This document shows positions 50,918 to 62,711 of a stretch of DNA of 64,000 nt, piece by piece. Source of the DNA: Antitrichia curtipendula (Eukaryota; Streptophyta; Bryopsida; Hypnales; Leucodontaceae). Under the pieces are notes generated by a model. That model saw only the letters and a list, made by a program, of their open reading frames with translations, was not told where the DNA came from and made no database searches. Location of the stretch: the NCBI GenBank assembly GCA_951230915.1, contig OX579635.1, positions 40,672,001 through 40,736,000 of the forward strand, read 5' to 3'. The first letter of the stretch is position 1; each line of letters opens with the position of its first letter. Both the position numbers and the translations under genes were made by a program.

Positions 50918-52984
50918 AGCATAAATCAGATATGGATAAATAATCCTTCCAATATTGAGAATTAGTTCATTGAAAGCAAAGAAATATAACCCTTTGAGCC
51001 AAGCTAAGTAAGGTAAAAAAAGATGACTATTCTTTGAGGTTTAAATATGCTTATTATTCTTTTCTAACATCTAATTATTTAGAAGATTGATAATCCTATT
51101 GGTGAAAATTATTAACTTGAAGAATTTAATATATAACTCACCTGTCATTTCATGCACAACACTAGATAGTCCTTGGAACAACGCCACGGACTAGAATAGT
51201 CTAATGGATGATTTTAGTGTTAATTGTAAAAAACTAAAATGCACCTATTGATTCAATGATTATATTTTGATAACTACATTGGTTGTGAAAGGCCTTGAAC
51301 TTCTAAGGTTAATCCTTGAAGTCGCTTAGGCCGAAAAAAAAGGTTGATGGATGACTTCATTGGTCATTGTAGAAACAAATAATGCACCTATTGTTTCAAT
51401 AATAGGAGCACTTGGGCTACTACTTTGGTAAGGGGGACCACATCCTTTAACACCTGAAATACCCAAGGCCTTTTTTGAGTTTCTTAGAACTGTTTAAAAT
51501 TGAAAAAAGCCAACATTCTGATAAGTGTTTTCAATTTTTTTAGAATTGTAACGGTACAAATCCAAATTAGACATGCTAAAGATCACATAGGAAAAATAAA
51601 CACAACAGTATCACTTATTATAGATTGAAAGACTATAATATTTCATCATGAGGATGTTAAAATTGTGAAAGTGCTTTGAAGTCTTTTAAATTTCTTTTCA
51701 CATGTCAAACCTGAAAATTCGTCACCAAAAATATATGAGCTTAAATGATATTATATGCATAAGTCCAATTAATCTATGGCTTCTTAAATTCTACAACAAG
51801 TAGAACCTCTCTTAGTGCATGGTGCTAGGACTATGCACTAATGAGAGAGGTCTATGCATTAGGAAGGCCACAAATACCATAACATTTAATTTACTTGAAT
51901 CATATGCAGGTCCACCTACTATCTACAAATTTTTTTATTGCATATTACGCAGTAAGAGAGATTCTACTTAAATACAATTTCTTAAAATGAATTTCTAATG
52001 TTTTTTCCCCCCCAAATCTAGTGTATTTGAGTCTCATTTTTAAGAGCCCTTACAACACTAAAAAATGCAAGATTTGCAATGAACATCCATGTACAAAATC
52101 TTGAATAGAAAATCACAATCATTCATTTTCAAAATCATATTTTTAATGCTAATTCTAGACTTTAACAAGATTTTCTTTAAATTAAAAATGTTCTCTGCTA
52201 AAAATAGAAATTTGTTAAGGTTTTATTTAACTTCAAAATTTTGCAGGCACCAACCAATTGGGTGCCTTGGGCATTTCAGGATTGAGGATTAAGATGAAAT
52301 TTTTTTCCCTTGGATGCCAAAAATTTAGTTGAATTTAGAATCCTTACTTATTGTATCACTTTATATTGTGTCCCTTGGTGTGCATGTAAGGCCCCCAAAT
52401 GCCACTATAATTCTAAAACAATTTCTTCCACACAGTTACATAATTCATTTTGGAGTTGTACATAGAGTGAAGATGGTGTGGCTTAGGGATCAGTGGCACA
52501 TTTGGGGTTGTCCACCTTATCTTCAGCCTTAAATTTGGATAAGTTTTGTAACACACTAGCTATGAAAAAGTTATGTGATACACTAGCTATGGATAAGATT
52601 TGCAACCACTGTTGAGTGAGACTTGCAACAAACTTTGTTGCACATGCTGCAAATTTGGGCACACATGCTAACTACAGTTTTCCACCATAGCAAACCCTTT
52701 CCCTTTAGTTTCAAAGTTGCCCCTGTCTCCGTCCACAACATGGCCCATGGCCCACCCCCCCCATGTGGACAAAGCTTAATTAGTTTGGGTGGGCCGAACT
52801 GAAGACTCAAACCAGCTCAGTTTGAAAAACAGGTGCCCCTCACGCCACGTAGGCTTATGATAAGTTAACCCTTCCCAATTCCACTTGCAATTCCAATTAT
52901 TTCTGCTCCCGTGACGTTGACTGCAAACAGAACGCGCCAAACAGACATCCAGGCCCCGCCACTCCTCCCCAACCTTTCCCTTTT
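50918..52984. other. AT-rich intergenic DNA upstream of copy B
   Basis: No gene was recognised. A repeated word (ATGGATGACTTCATTG/ATGGATGATTTTAGTG type) occurs near 51200 and 51350. G+C rises after about 52600 towards the copy B promoter. Confidence 0.5.
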
Positions 52985-53766
52985 CCCCAAACAGCCTTTT
53001 ACTTTTCCCCCCGCGCCCCCACACCGTTCCCACAGAGTTTCCTTACGGTCCCCACACTGTTCCCATACCGTTCCCAGTCCCGACCAGCCAGAACAAGGAG
53101 CCCCATCCGTCTTTTTCCCCGTTTACTTTCCCCCCCCGCGACTTTTTACTTTCTCCAGTCCACCAACCCCCATTCTCACTGCCGCGGGCGGGGCGGGGCG
53201 GGCTGACTGGCTGGCACTCGGGCAGGCGCTCACGACCGGGGGGGCTGATGCGTAGACTCGAAGCAGCAGCAGTAAGCCGCTGCCGTTTTCTGCGACCCGG
53301 GAGGCCAGGGGACTATGCAATCGCGTCAACAGTAGTTGTGGCAGCTTGGTTTTTGTTTGTTTGTCTATTGTTTGTTTGTTTGTTTGTTTGTTTGCCAATC
53401 CCTCCATTGAGTTGGGTTCCTCCACTTTCGCCATTCGTATTCCCAGCTGCGGTCTCGGTTTTCGTCGTTCTGCGTGGGCGCGATTTGATTGCTTTCGCAC
53501 TTCCCTGTTTTCTTGGGGGCGGGATCACAAGCCCGTGCTTCTCGTGTTCGTGTATTTGTGTATGTACCCCTGTCTTTTGTGTGTGTGCGTGTGTCCCGTG
53601 GGTTGAGATTACGTGTGTTGAGCGAGGGTACCGTATCTTGGGCAGAGGAGGAGGTGTTGCGCGTTGCTTCTGTTCTTGATTTGGAGAGAAGGAGCGGTGA
53701 GGGGAGTGCGTGTGCGCGTGCGCGCGTTCGTGTGTTGGGAAGTGTGTGTTTTGGAAGGGGGATTGC
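52985..53766 (+). promoter_or_regulatory. Promoter and 5' UTR region of copy B
   Basis: This is a G+C-rich, pyrimidine-rich block upstream of the ATG at 53767, in contrast to the AT-rich DNA before 52800. It contains a (TTTG)n microsatellite at about 53353-53395 and TG-rich tracts between 53560 and 53750. The last 500 bases align with the 5' flank of copy A, so the promoter was duplicated with the gene. I see no convincing TATA box, and the transcription start is unknown. Confidence 0.5.
53353..53395 (+). repeat. (TTTG)n microsatellite upstream of copy B
   Basis: Repeated GTTT units with one interruption (TCTA). Copy A has no such tract at the aligned position. Confidence 0.85.
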
Positions 53767-56700
53767 ATGGGCGATTCCGAACGTTGGTGGCCCGAGTTGG
53801 CGAGTGGCCTTTCTGCCGAAGGTACACATTCATTTCGTGCGGCGTTCGGCACGTTTCGGGGGAAGGGGGAGGAATGGTGGGCGATGGCGGAGCTCCATGT
53901 GGCCGAGTTGATTACCGCCATTCAACCCAAACCGGAGTCGGAGTTTCGACGACTGGCCGTTGTTGACTACATCACCAAGCTCATTCAATCATGCGTCAAT
54001 TGCGAGGTTGGGAAACGGAGTCCCATTTGAATTCCGCGGCGATCGTGCTTCCGCTATGAGATTACCGACACACTTGTGTCTTGTGTTTTGTCTAAACTGT
54101 GGACGGTTTTTGATTGAAACGCAGGTCGTGAAGTTCGGGTCGGTGCCACTGAAAACATACTTACCCGATGGCGACATAGATCTAACGGTAGTTAGCCCTA
54201 ATCTGGAGGCCAAGAGGACATGGATCGACGACGTGCACAACGTTCTGCAGAAGGAGATTGATAATCCTAAGTCCGAATTCCGGATCACCCAAGTGCAGCT
54301 CGTTGTTGCTGAGGTGTGTGCCTGACGAACCAGCTTTGGTATTCGAATGGTGTTGTGTAATTGTACTCTTTCGATTGCCGCGACTTGTGAGTGGTGCGGG
54401 ACTTTAAAAATGGTCGAGTACAGGAAGACGCATTTATGGAAGTGGTCACATAAATTAGCTCTAGCTCGTAGTACTAAATTAGGAGCACTCATAATCGCCA
54501 CTGTTAACACTGAGCAGAGTTCCTACTCATTGAAAATTTACATATTTTCGCTAGCAACTGCAGTAGGTTTCCAATGTGCCAAAGAATGTGTTAATTCGAT
54601 ACTACGCCCGAAAGTTATGTTGGTTGAATGCTTTATTGGTAGTCGTTGCCGGTTAAGAAGGGTTTAACATCCTCTAGATCTTCGGCATCATCCTCTAAAT
54701 CCACATTTCCCAATTGTTTTAGATTTTAGGGTGACAATTCGGGTTGCATAGCTTACAATATGCTTCCTGTGCAATGGAAATCAGTGGTCAATGATTGATA
54801 ATGAGTAATTCTGACAATGGTTATACGGTAGTAGCCTCGCTCTGAAGGTGCTGGTGCTGATGGTCTTTTTCAGGTCAAAGTTATTAAAATTTACGTGGAG
54901 AAAAGCCTTTTGGTGGATGTTTCGTTTGATCAAGTGGGTGGCGTGTGCACTCTCTGTTTCCTCGAGGAGGTGCTTGTCCTAACATCCTTTTTGCTTGTTC
55001 ATGTTCTCGTCAGTTTTCTCTCGACAGGTTGCTTCCAGGAATTGGTGCCTTTTCAACCAGTTATATTGTATTACCAACTTTAGATTTGCGTCAAGAGTAG
55101 TCTTTGTATCACCACTTACTATGATGCACCAACTTTCAGATTATTTGAGCGCCTAAGTGTTGAATTTGCACGATTTATTTCCTCGACGTTAGTAACTGGA
55201 ATTATTTGGTATTGAGGAATTGAACCTTTTATGGTGTAGGGAGCACTTGGTTTTCAGCAATTTTGAGTATGAGAACGCTTTGATGTAGGAAGCATATAGT
55301 CTAAGACCATATGAGAATGCTTTAACCAAATATTGTTTATTCTTCTGGCTAGCGCGTGCAATTTTCTTCATTTAGTCTGGAGATTGAATAAATGACACCC
55401 TCTGAATTATGCCTTTCACAATATGGTACGTCGAATTGGTCTTTAGGAAACATTTTAGGGGTTACTGATCCCTGAGCGGGTCTGTCAACGTTTTGTACGT
55501 CATTGTCGAGCTTATTACGTTCAGAAATTGGAACTGGTTTGTATATTTGACTGCAGAAGACTTACTTATTCATGTTGTTCCCTATGTCTATACTGTTCCC
55601 ATTTAGACTGACAAAACGTAGAATACTGGTAAAGGTTGACAGATTGATTGGGGACCACCACCTGTTCAAACGCAGCATTATCCTTGTGAAAGCGTGGTGT
55701 TACTATGAGAGCCGTTTGCTGGGGGCCAATTGCAACTTGATGTCGACCTACGCTTTGGAGACCTTGGTGCTCTACATTTTCCATCTCTTCCATGCGTCAC
55801 TGCGGGGACCATTGCAGGTGCGCTGTAACTTGGAGTTGGTAGTAATGTTGAATGATTGTTATGTATTTCGGAGTGGTCATATTGTAATACTGTTCAGATC
55901 CCAATTATTAAGCCCCATGGGTGCATCCACACCAAGGGGAACTATTTCTCTTAACATTAGGAGAGATAGAAGTACCCTCACTATGATGAAGGTTTGAAAT
56001 TGGAGGCGGGAGTAGTTAGGTTATTAGATCAGTCTATTCTGTTGGTGTTATTTGATCCCTCGTAAGGGTAAATTATCCCCTGGTGTCATTTACCCTGTGA
56101 GTGCATCCATGTCTGTAAGAGTTGAAACGTCTCGTTTGGGAGGCCTTGAGAATTTTTACCAAATCTCGTAGTAGAAATGAGAAACCACTCCCTACATAGT
56201 GAATGCTAGAATTAAAAAAAAGAAAGTATGTCATGTATTCGTGCGTCAATGTGCCCTAAGACTCCAAGTGACTGCATCTGTAAGAGTTGAGTCGAATAAT
56301 TTGGCAGTAGAAATGAAACAACTACCGTAAACTTTGAATGCTAGAAGTATGCTCTGCAATGAGCTGTTCTCTTCGAAATTAGACTTCGTGTTTCTTGCTC
56401 GGGCAGTTGGGATTGAAGGGGTTGTCATATTTATCGAGTTGTGTTGATGGTTCAGGTACTTTATTTGTTCTTGGAATTTTTCAGCAGTTTCGAGTGGGAC
56501 AAGTACTGTGTCAACTTATCGGGTCCCATCCCCTTCAAAACATCTTCTGAGGAGAACGAGAAACAATTTATCAACACAGAGGACTTCCCGAAGCTCGGTA
56601 AGTCTGTCTGCCTGGCTATTAGAGTTCCACTTCTTCTATACCTCCAATCTTAGCATCATGCAAATTCAGAACCAACTTGGGGAGATCTTCTCTCTGATGC

Positions 56701-59700
56701 AATGAACGAAAGTAAGTACTTGCAGGTGCGTTTGTGGGCCTGGATGTTGTAGGATTTTCAGCTTGTTTGATTTCCATTCACGTTGGTTGGACTGCAGCGG
56801 GAAGCCTGTTCTAGTTCATGTCATGAAGTTTCCTATAAAACAGGGATGGATTTCTTGCAGCCTTGTCAGCTGGGGGAGAAGGAGGCGAGCTCCTGTTCAC
56901 CAAGGCGTTCCTTGATACCTGCGAACGAAACTATGGCTTCATGCGAGTCAATCCAGTCGCAAAATCAACCAAGTTTCCCGAGAAATCAACCCAGTTCCCC
57001 GTGAAGTCCCTGAACATAATCGACCCGTTGCGCCGCACAAACAATCTCGGTCGGAGTGTCAACCATGGTACGACGCCAAGCTATCTATTCTTTCGGTTTT
57101 AATTTCTCTTAAGGGTTGCTCATGCTTGATATTGATACTTGACGACGATTTACAGCTAGGCTTGATTTCTCAAATATGATAGCACTCTTTGGACAGCAGT
57201 CACGATTCCTTGGATTTGGACAGTAGCTTTGGTATTGTTGCAGTCAATCTGGATTATATCGACTCGTATGTGATGTCAGGTAATTGTGCGAGAATTCGAA
57301 GGGCGTTTGTTCTCGGAGCTCGAACACTGCGAGGCATTCTTGATGGTAGTGAGGCAGACGTTTGTACTGTGCTAGACCAGTTTTTCAAGAACTGTAATGA
57401 AAGATATGATGGGAGTACCCCACGGCCCGACGTTGCCGTTCCTAGGTCCTGGCCGGGGACTAGGATATCGAACCGTGTGCAGAGAATGGGAGATGTCTGG
57501 CGTAGCGACATTGCAAGGACTGAGAGGAACGAAGATGCTGTTTCAAATGGACGTGTTTCTGAAAACGGTGATCACCTCCCTCAGGCGCGGCTGAGCCCTA
57601 ATGTGCTTCGTGTCGATCCCGGAGATTCCACAGTTCCAGAAACTTCTGAGGAGGCCATGGGTAATGGTGTGGAGTACGAGGGTGGCGGTATTGTTTCCCC
57701 TAGTGCAGTGGACGGAGCTTCAGTTAGGGGAGAAAATTCGAACGACTCTGCTGGAAATTTGACATCTGTTGCTGGCGAGGAGCTGGCAGCCTTGAATTTG
57801 TTGGCATCTGTTGCAGGGGAGGAGCTGGCAACTTTGAAGACGATTGCTATGAACGGTCCCAATGGTGATCTTACGGTCCTTGATTCTTGTCACAATGACG
57901 AAGAACCCATCCATAGTGATGGCCCCATATTGAAGAGGATTCCTATCGAAACTGGTTCTCTGCAGATTGACTGTGACGGGTTACCCATTACATCAGGAGC
58001 ATATGAGGGGGATGAAGCCTCTCCAGGAATGTTTAGTGAGAGGAATAGTTCCGGGGGTATCACGAGGGAGGGAGTGGAAAGCATGGTACGGAAGATGGGC
58101 CGTACACGGGTGTCACAACAAGTAACAGCTGTCAATGGAAGTGAACATAGTACTAATGGTTCAACTTCAACTTCTAGCAAGAATGAATCGGAAGAGGAAG
58201 AGGAGTCCTCATCCCAGGGTAGCTCATCGAAAGGTGAGGCGTCTGCTTCTAAAAACATCTCAGCCCTCCGGGTTTCTGATTCTAAGAGAGGGTTGCTAGC
58301 TCTCTCTTCGCGACCAGGTAATTTAGTTCGTAAGCTCCACTCCTTCACTATGATGTCCTCGCTTTTATTTTAGTATTAATTTTAATTTTTTTGAGCGTGT
58401 ACATGTGCTAATCATTCTTTTGCTTAATCAGGTATTAGGTTGTAAGGTCGTTTGGGGCCTTCATTTGGTTTCTTCCGGATGTTCATTTTCATCTGACGGG
58501 TTGCATCCTGGTGACCAACTGTTTTCTTTACAGAGAATTTCGAAAGTAGTCGACATGGCTCATCATCTGAGTACCAGGGACGTCCACCTGACCCTCAGTT
58601 TTCTCCATTAGACGTTGCAGGTGCCGATTCAGAAGTTCCAAAACCGTCAACGTATAGTGAGCCTTTCAAGAGCGTAAGAAACGAGTCGGAGCGTGATTTT
58701 TCTGTGCCTGTGGACAAATTTATGCAGACAGGGAACAATTCAGGTTTTGAAATCCCAGGTGTTACGGAAATGAGTCAGAGCAAAGTGCCTGTGCGCAATG
58801 GGAAAATCCATCAGCAAAACGGTACTCTTCAGAGCAGTGACTTCGGCTCCGGGTCTGGGCATGTGAAGCTGAAACGAGGTCCTGGCAAAGAAAAGAGATA
58901 TGGTCGGGCTGCAGGAATGGTTGCACAGGATGGAGGTCAGGTTAGTAGTTCCGGTGTCACTGCCCACAGCCCACAGCAGTCTTCTGGTCTGGCTTCCGTT
59001 TATCAGCATCATCCTCATCACTCGTCAATAGATTATGCAGCTTCAGGAACCCATTTTAAAACATCTCCATCCCCCCTGTATCCAAGTGCCATTGGACCGA
59101 GAAGTTTTCGTCCCCCATTAGGCAATTACCAGTTCGACCCTGGAACAACCAGAATGACGGGTGGCAACAACTCTGCTTCAAGTCACATCTCTGATCCTCA
59201 CTATATGCCATCCTATTACGTGCCGTTTCCTTCAGGATTTCCGCATCCCTCCATGTGCAGTTCAGGTATGAATAATTTTCTTAAGCGAAATTCACCCGCG
59301 AGGGGTGATGGAAGCAGTGGACTAAACTCGACAAGTCGAACGGATCAAGACACGATTGAGCCTGTCCCTTGTGATAGTGCAGTGGACAATCCCAGTTACA
59401 AAAGCCAATCGAAGGTGGGTGAGGTGGTAAACCATCAGAGGGTCATGCATCTACTTTAATTCCTCGAACTTTGTATTATTTACATCATTACTTTTTAGGA
59501 TTTGTTCATTGATCGTCCAGAAGTCTGTACGTTTTCCTTAGTATTTATTACTTGCTGCACTTGACAATGTTCCATCTGGATACTCTGTGCTTACATGCTC
59601 AGATGTTTTGGAGAATGTTAATCATGGTAAACAATACCCACTACTGTAGCTTATCCGATAATAACCTTGTAACGTGCCGTGATTGACAACAGGTAATGCC

Positions 59701-62700
59701 ACAAGTTGCAGTGGGAATCGTGGAGAGGTTAGAAGCGGACGGAGTAGCGGCCAGTACGAGTTCACGAAGAAATCAGACCGCAGCTGCTGCAAGAAACAAC
59801 ACTCATGGTGCTAATGTTCCTGTTATCAACAGTGATTCAGATTTCCTTACTGGTGACTTAAAACGACATCTGGAATTATTAGCATATGGACGATTCTGTG
59901 AGGGCTGTTACAGTTCAAGTCCACAACACCCGATTGGATACCCAACGAATAGTTCGGAACAGCAAGCACACACGCACAAGTCTTGGGAAGGTCCCGGCAG
60001 ACCTCCCCAATTCATGGGCCTCCCGGCGTTTTATCCCACTGGTCCTAGCTGGCCTATTCTATTCCCTCAGGAGGCGGGGTATCTCCCGCACTTCCAGCCT
60101 TATTGGGGTCCTCGGGGGGTGGAGCTCTCTCCTCGCCCAAGAGGAACAGGGACCTACTTACCCACTACTGTAAGTAAATATACTTTAGAGAGCTAGAAAT
60201 TATGAATGATGCTTGTGAGTGTTAATATTTGCAATTATTGCAACTTTTACACTTCTTGTTGCTTGGTTCCTCGTTTTCCACATGAATTCAATCTTGCTTT
60301 TTGATTGTAAGCTATATTTGTTGATGCTATCGTTTTCTGTTTTGCGCATTCTTTAGCACCTGAGGCAGAACATCAAGGTCCCCAGTGGAAGAGGCAGGGG
60401 AGGGGGCCAGAACGGATCCCAGCATCCGGAAGCGGATAAGTATCATCAGCAAGCACGTAAGCATGAGAATTCGCATCGTTTTCATGGACCTCATCACAGG
60501 GCATCCGTGAACAAAGATGAATCTCATTCCCAAGGTGCTGTTTGTGGTACTCCAACTAGCATCAGAGTGGTAGAGAACAGGAGTACCTCGAAGGCTGAAA
60601 GAGCTCGTGATTCTCATCACCCAAAGCATGAGTTTTCAAAGGCATCCCAATCCCTCCCAACCTCGCCGTCCGTTTCAAGCCCACGTGCAGATGTTCCTGA
60701 CGAACTACCGCAGCCAACTGAACCGTTACCTCGTATTACTACAGATGTGGACTTGGTTACAGATCCAGTGGTTGTGAGGAAGTCATCGAGTGACGACTCT
60801 TCTGAACCGTCGGCTTTTGAAATGCTCTCTGGCTCGTCGGAAGGCAACGTGGGTCCTGCGCCTCTACCCGATTCAGAGTGTCTATATTCTGAAGAAGCCG
60901 AAGCCGTCCTTGATGGTGGAAAGAAAAGTGGGCCTCAACTGACAAGAAGCTCTAGCGTAGGACATTCTTATGATCAAATAGTCCAAACTGATGGTCCGGT
61001 TGTTATATCTGACTTGCCTTCCACCGTTGCTGATGTTTTACCGACAGCTACAACACCGTCACAGCGGTATGTGAAATTCTACCTCCTGGATCTATTATCC
61101 TTCCTCAACCTTCACTTTGTACACTGATTGTTTGTTTGTGTGCGTCAGCAGTGTAAGTGCTGTACTAGTGGGAATCCATAACCTCAATTGAGCCCATTTC
61201 TGTAGAGGTGAGAAGCCTGCATTGGATATAGAGAACACAATTATTGTTTAACCCCTAAAAAACCATAGTGTTTTAAGGTCCAAAACCGTTTCAAAATACT
61301 CTTATCCAAAGCAAAGCTAAAATCTTCATCTATATTTATTCATCAACAAATTCAATTGTAGGATCATTTAGTTAACTTGTTAGAGTACACCCTCCTAAAA
61401 TTTCAGAGTAAGAAACTTTACCAATTGCAGGATCATGGTGCTTGAATTTCAAAAAGAAGTATTTTCAAGTCTTCCCAAATGGTTAAGTTTCATGTTTCAA
61501 ATTTTTTACCCCAAAATGTGCATGTCTTACAAATAAAAAAATTAGAAAAATATATATTTCATATTCATGCTTGAAAAAAACAGTAAGTAGAAACAGGTTA
61601 AGTATGATTAAAAATACTAAATTGTTATTAATTTAGTTATAAAATTGAAAAATTTCAATCCCAACGTAATGTTGTAATAAACAATCTACATCCTACTTTT
61701 TTCTTTTTTTTTCCAAAATATTGAATATTGAATTTAAAACAAGACTTCAAAGATTAATTTGGGTGTAGGGTATCCATAATTGCCCACAAACTAAAACTCC
61801 TCATAACATTCGTCTTGTTAATTGAAATTTAATGATTTAAAGCTTTTCAAGTATATATAAATATAGAAAGCCAAGTTCTAATTTTTATTTCTTTTTAAAA
61901 CAATTTTTTCTAAGTTGTTTCAGGTTGCTTGGATTCTGAAAGAAATCACATATCATGCAATAGTTTAACATTTTAATCATATAGTCAAATGTTATGAAAA
62001 TTGTTGCGTCTTGAATCTAAGTTACTCCTTGACCACATGAAAATTTCAAAGAAAGAAAAATGAAAATTTCATTCTTAAATGGCCAGAAACTCTTTGTTGC
62101 CAAAAAAAATGTTCTATAGGGTTTTAAAGGTTAATGGTCTTATCCTTCGGTGTTGTTATGGTGTCCTTTTGAGTCCCTTGATTTGAACAAGCTCTTCCAT
62201 CGAGGTTATACATTGGTAATGTTGGTAATGTGAAGGGTTAATGGTCTTATCCTTTGCTCTTGTTGTTGTGGTGTCCTTATGAGTCCCTTGATTTGAAAAA
62301 GGTCCTTATCATTGAGGTTATATGTTGGTAATGTGAAAGGTTAATGGTCTTATCCTTTGGTATTGTTATGATGTCCTTTTGAGTCCCTTGATTTGTGAGC
62401 AAGGTCATGCCATTGAGGTTATATGTTGGTAATGTAAAAGTAGACCCTTGTTATGGATTTGACATCCCTCGCCACTCCCCGTGGCTCACCATGTACTTTA
62501 AGATGTTTTTAATTTTCCTTTGTGTCCCTTTGGTTAATGTGGAGATTTTTAACTGTCATGGTATCTTGCCAGGGATGTTCGACAAGCATACCACATGAAA
62601 GAGGAGGACTTTCCTCCACTTGGCGGACGAAGAGTGAACCGTGACGAGGTTGCAACTGGAGGCACCAGTAGCCTCACCAGCAATGGGATAGGCAGGTTCA

Positions 62701-62711
62701 TCTCATTGTGA
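53767..62711 (+). CDS. Nucleotidyltransferase / PAP-OAS1 domain protein, copy B (full length)
   Basis: Twelve exons: 53767-54006, 54125-54313, 54874-54969, 55635-55817, 56456-56597, 56670-56711, 56861-57067, 57280-58317, 58534-59414, 59693-60169, 60357-61066, 62573-62711. They total 4344 nt, or 1447 aa. The start MGDSERWWPE is at the same place as in copy A. The catalytic block GSVPLKTYLPDGDIDL lies at residues 85-100; the third Asp (158) sits after one extra Ser in EKSLLVD. Exons 4-7 encode the PAP/OAS1 substrate-binding region (HHLFKRSIILVKAWCYYESR, then a block around NIIDPLRRTNNLGRSV). A long low-complexity tail follows. The last exon carries EEDFPPLG, a C-terminal motif I associate with plant members of this family. 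Intron 11 is long (1.5 kb) and holds a transposon and a tandem repeat. A possible donor at CAG/GTTCATC near the stop means the very end could differ. A role in RNA 3'-end tailing is inferred from the family. Confidence 0.88.
57761..57844 (+). repeat. 42-bp in-frame tandem duplication in exon 8 of copy B
   Basis: CATCTGTTGC at 57763 recurs at 57805. The encoded SVAGEELAALNL is followed by SVAGEELATLKT. Copy A has a single unit, SVAGEELAALNL. Confidence 0.85.
61248..62134. mobile_element. TTAA/CCCC-type element in intron 11 of copy B
   Basis: Starts TTAACCCCTAAAAAACCATA and ends with the complement of TTAACCTTTAAAACCCTATA; 887 bp, flanked by TTAA on each side. The interior resembles the 45.5 kb element (for example a TAATTTAGTTATAAAATTGA block). 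It accounts for more than half of the unusually long intron. Confidence 0.75.
62129..62440 (+). repeat. Tandem repeat, three units of about 105 bp
   Basis: GGTTAATGGTCTTATCC starts at 62129, 62236 and 62339. Each unit also contains GAGTCCCTTGATTTG and a GAGGTTATA..TTGGTAATGT end. The array starts at the right edge of the TTAA element and lies in the last intron of copy B. Confidence 0.85.

Larger units (their letters stand above)
52985..60330 (+). repeat. Inverted segmental duplication, arm B
   Basis: This is the partner of 2306-9190 in opposite orientation. The two 5' ends face each other across about 44 kb. The promoter-proximal limit is soft: clear similarity from about 53270, patchy from about 52985. 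The other limit, near 60330, lies in intron 10. Exons 11 and 12 beyond it are unique to this side. Confidence 0.87.

Noticed and set aside
52911..53921. Several long frames on both strands upstream of copy B
   Set aside because: They arise from the G+C-rich promoter and UTR with few stop codons and are not conserved as protein in copy A.
57189..57279. Start of copy B exon 8 at MDSSHDSLDLDSS
   Set aside because: Same reasoning as copy A: the phase from exon 7 requires joining at 57280, so this is intron.
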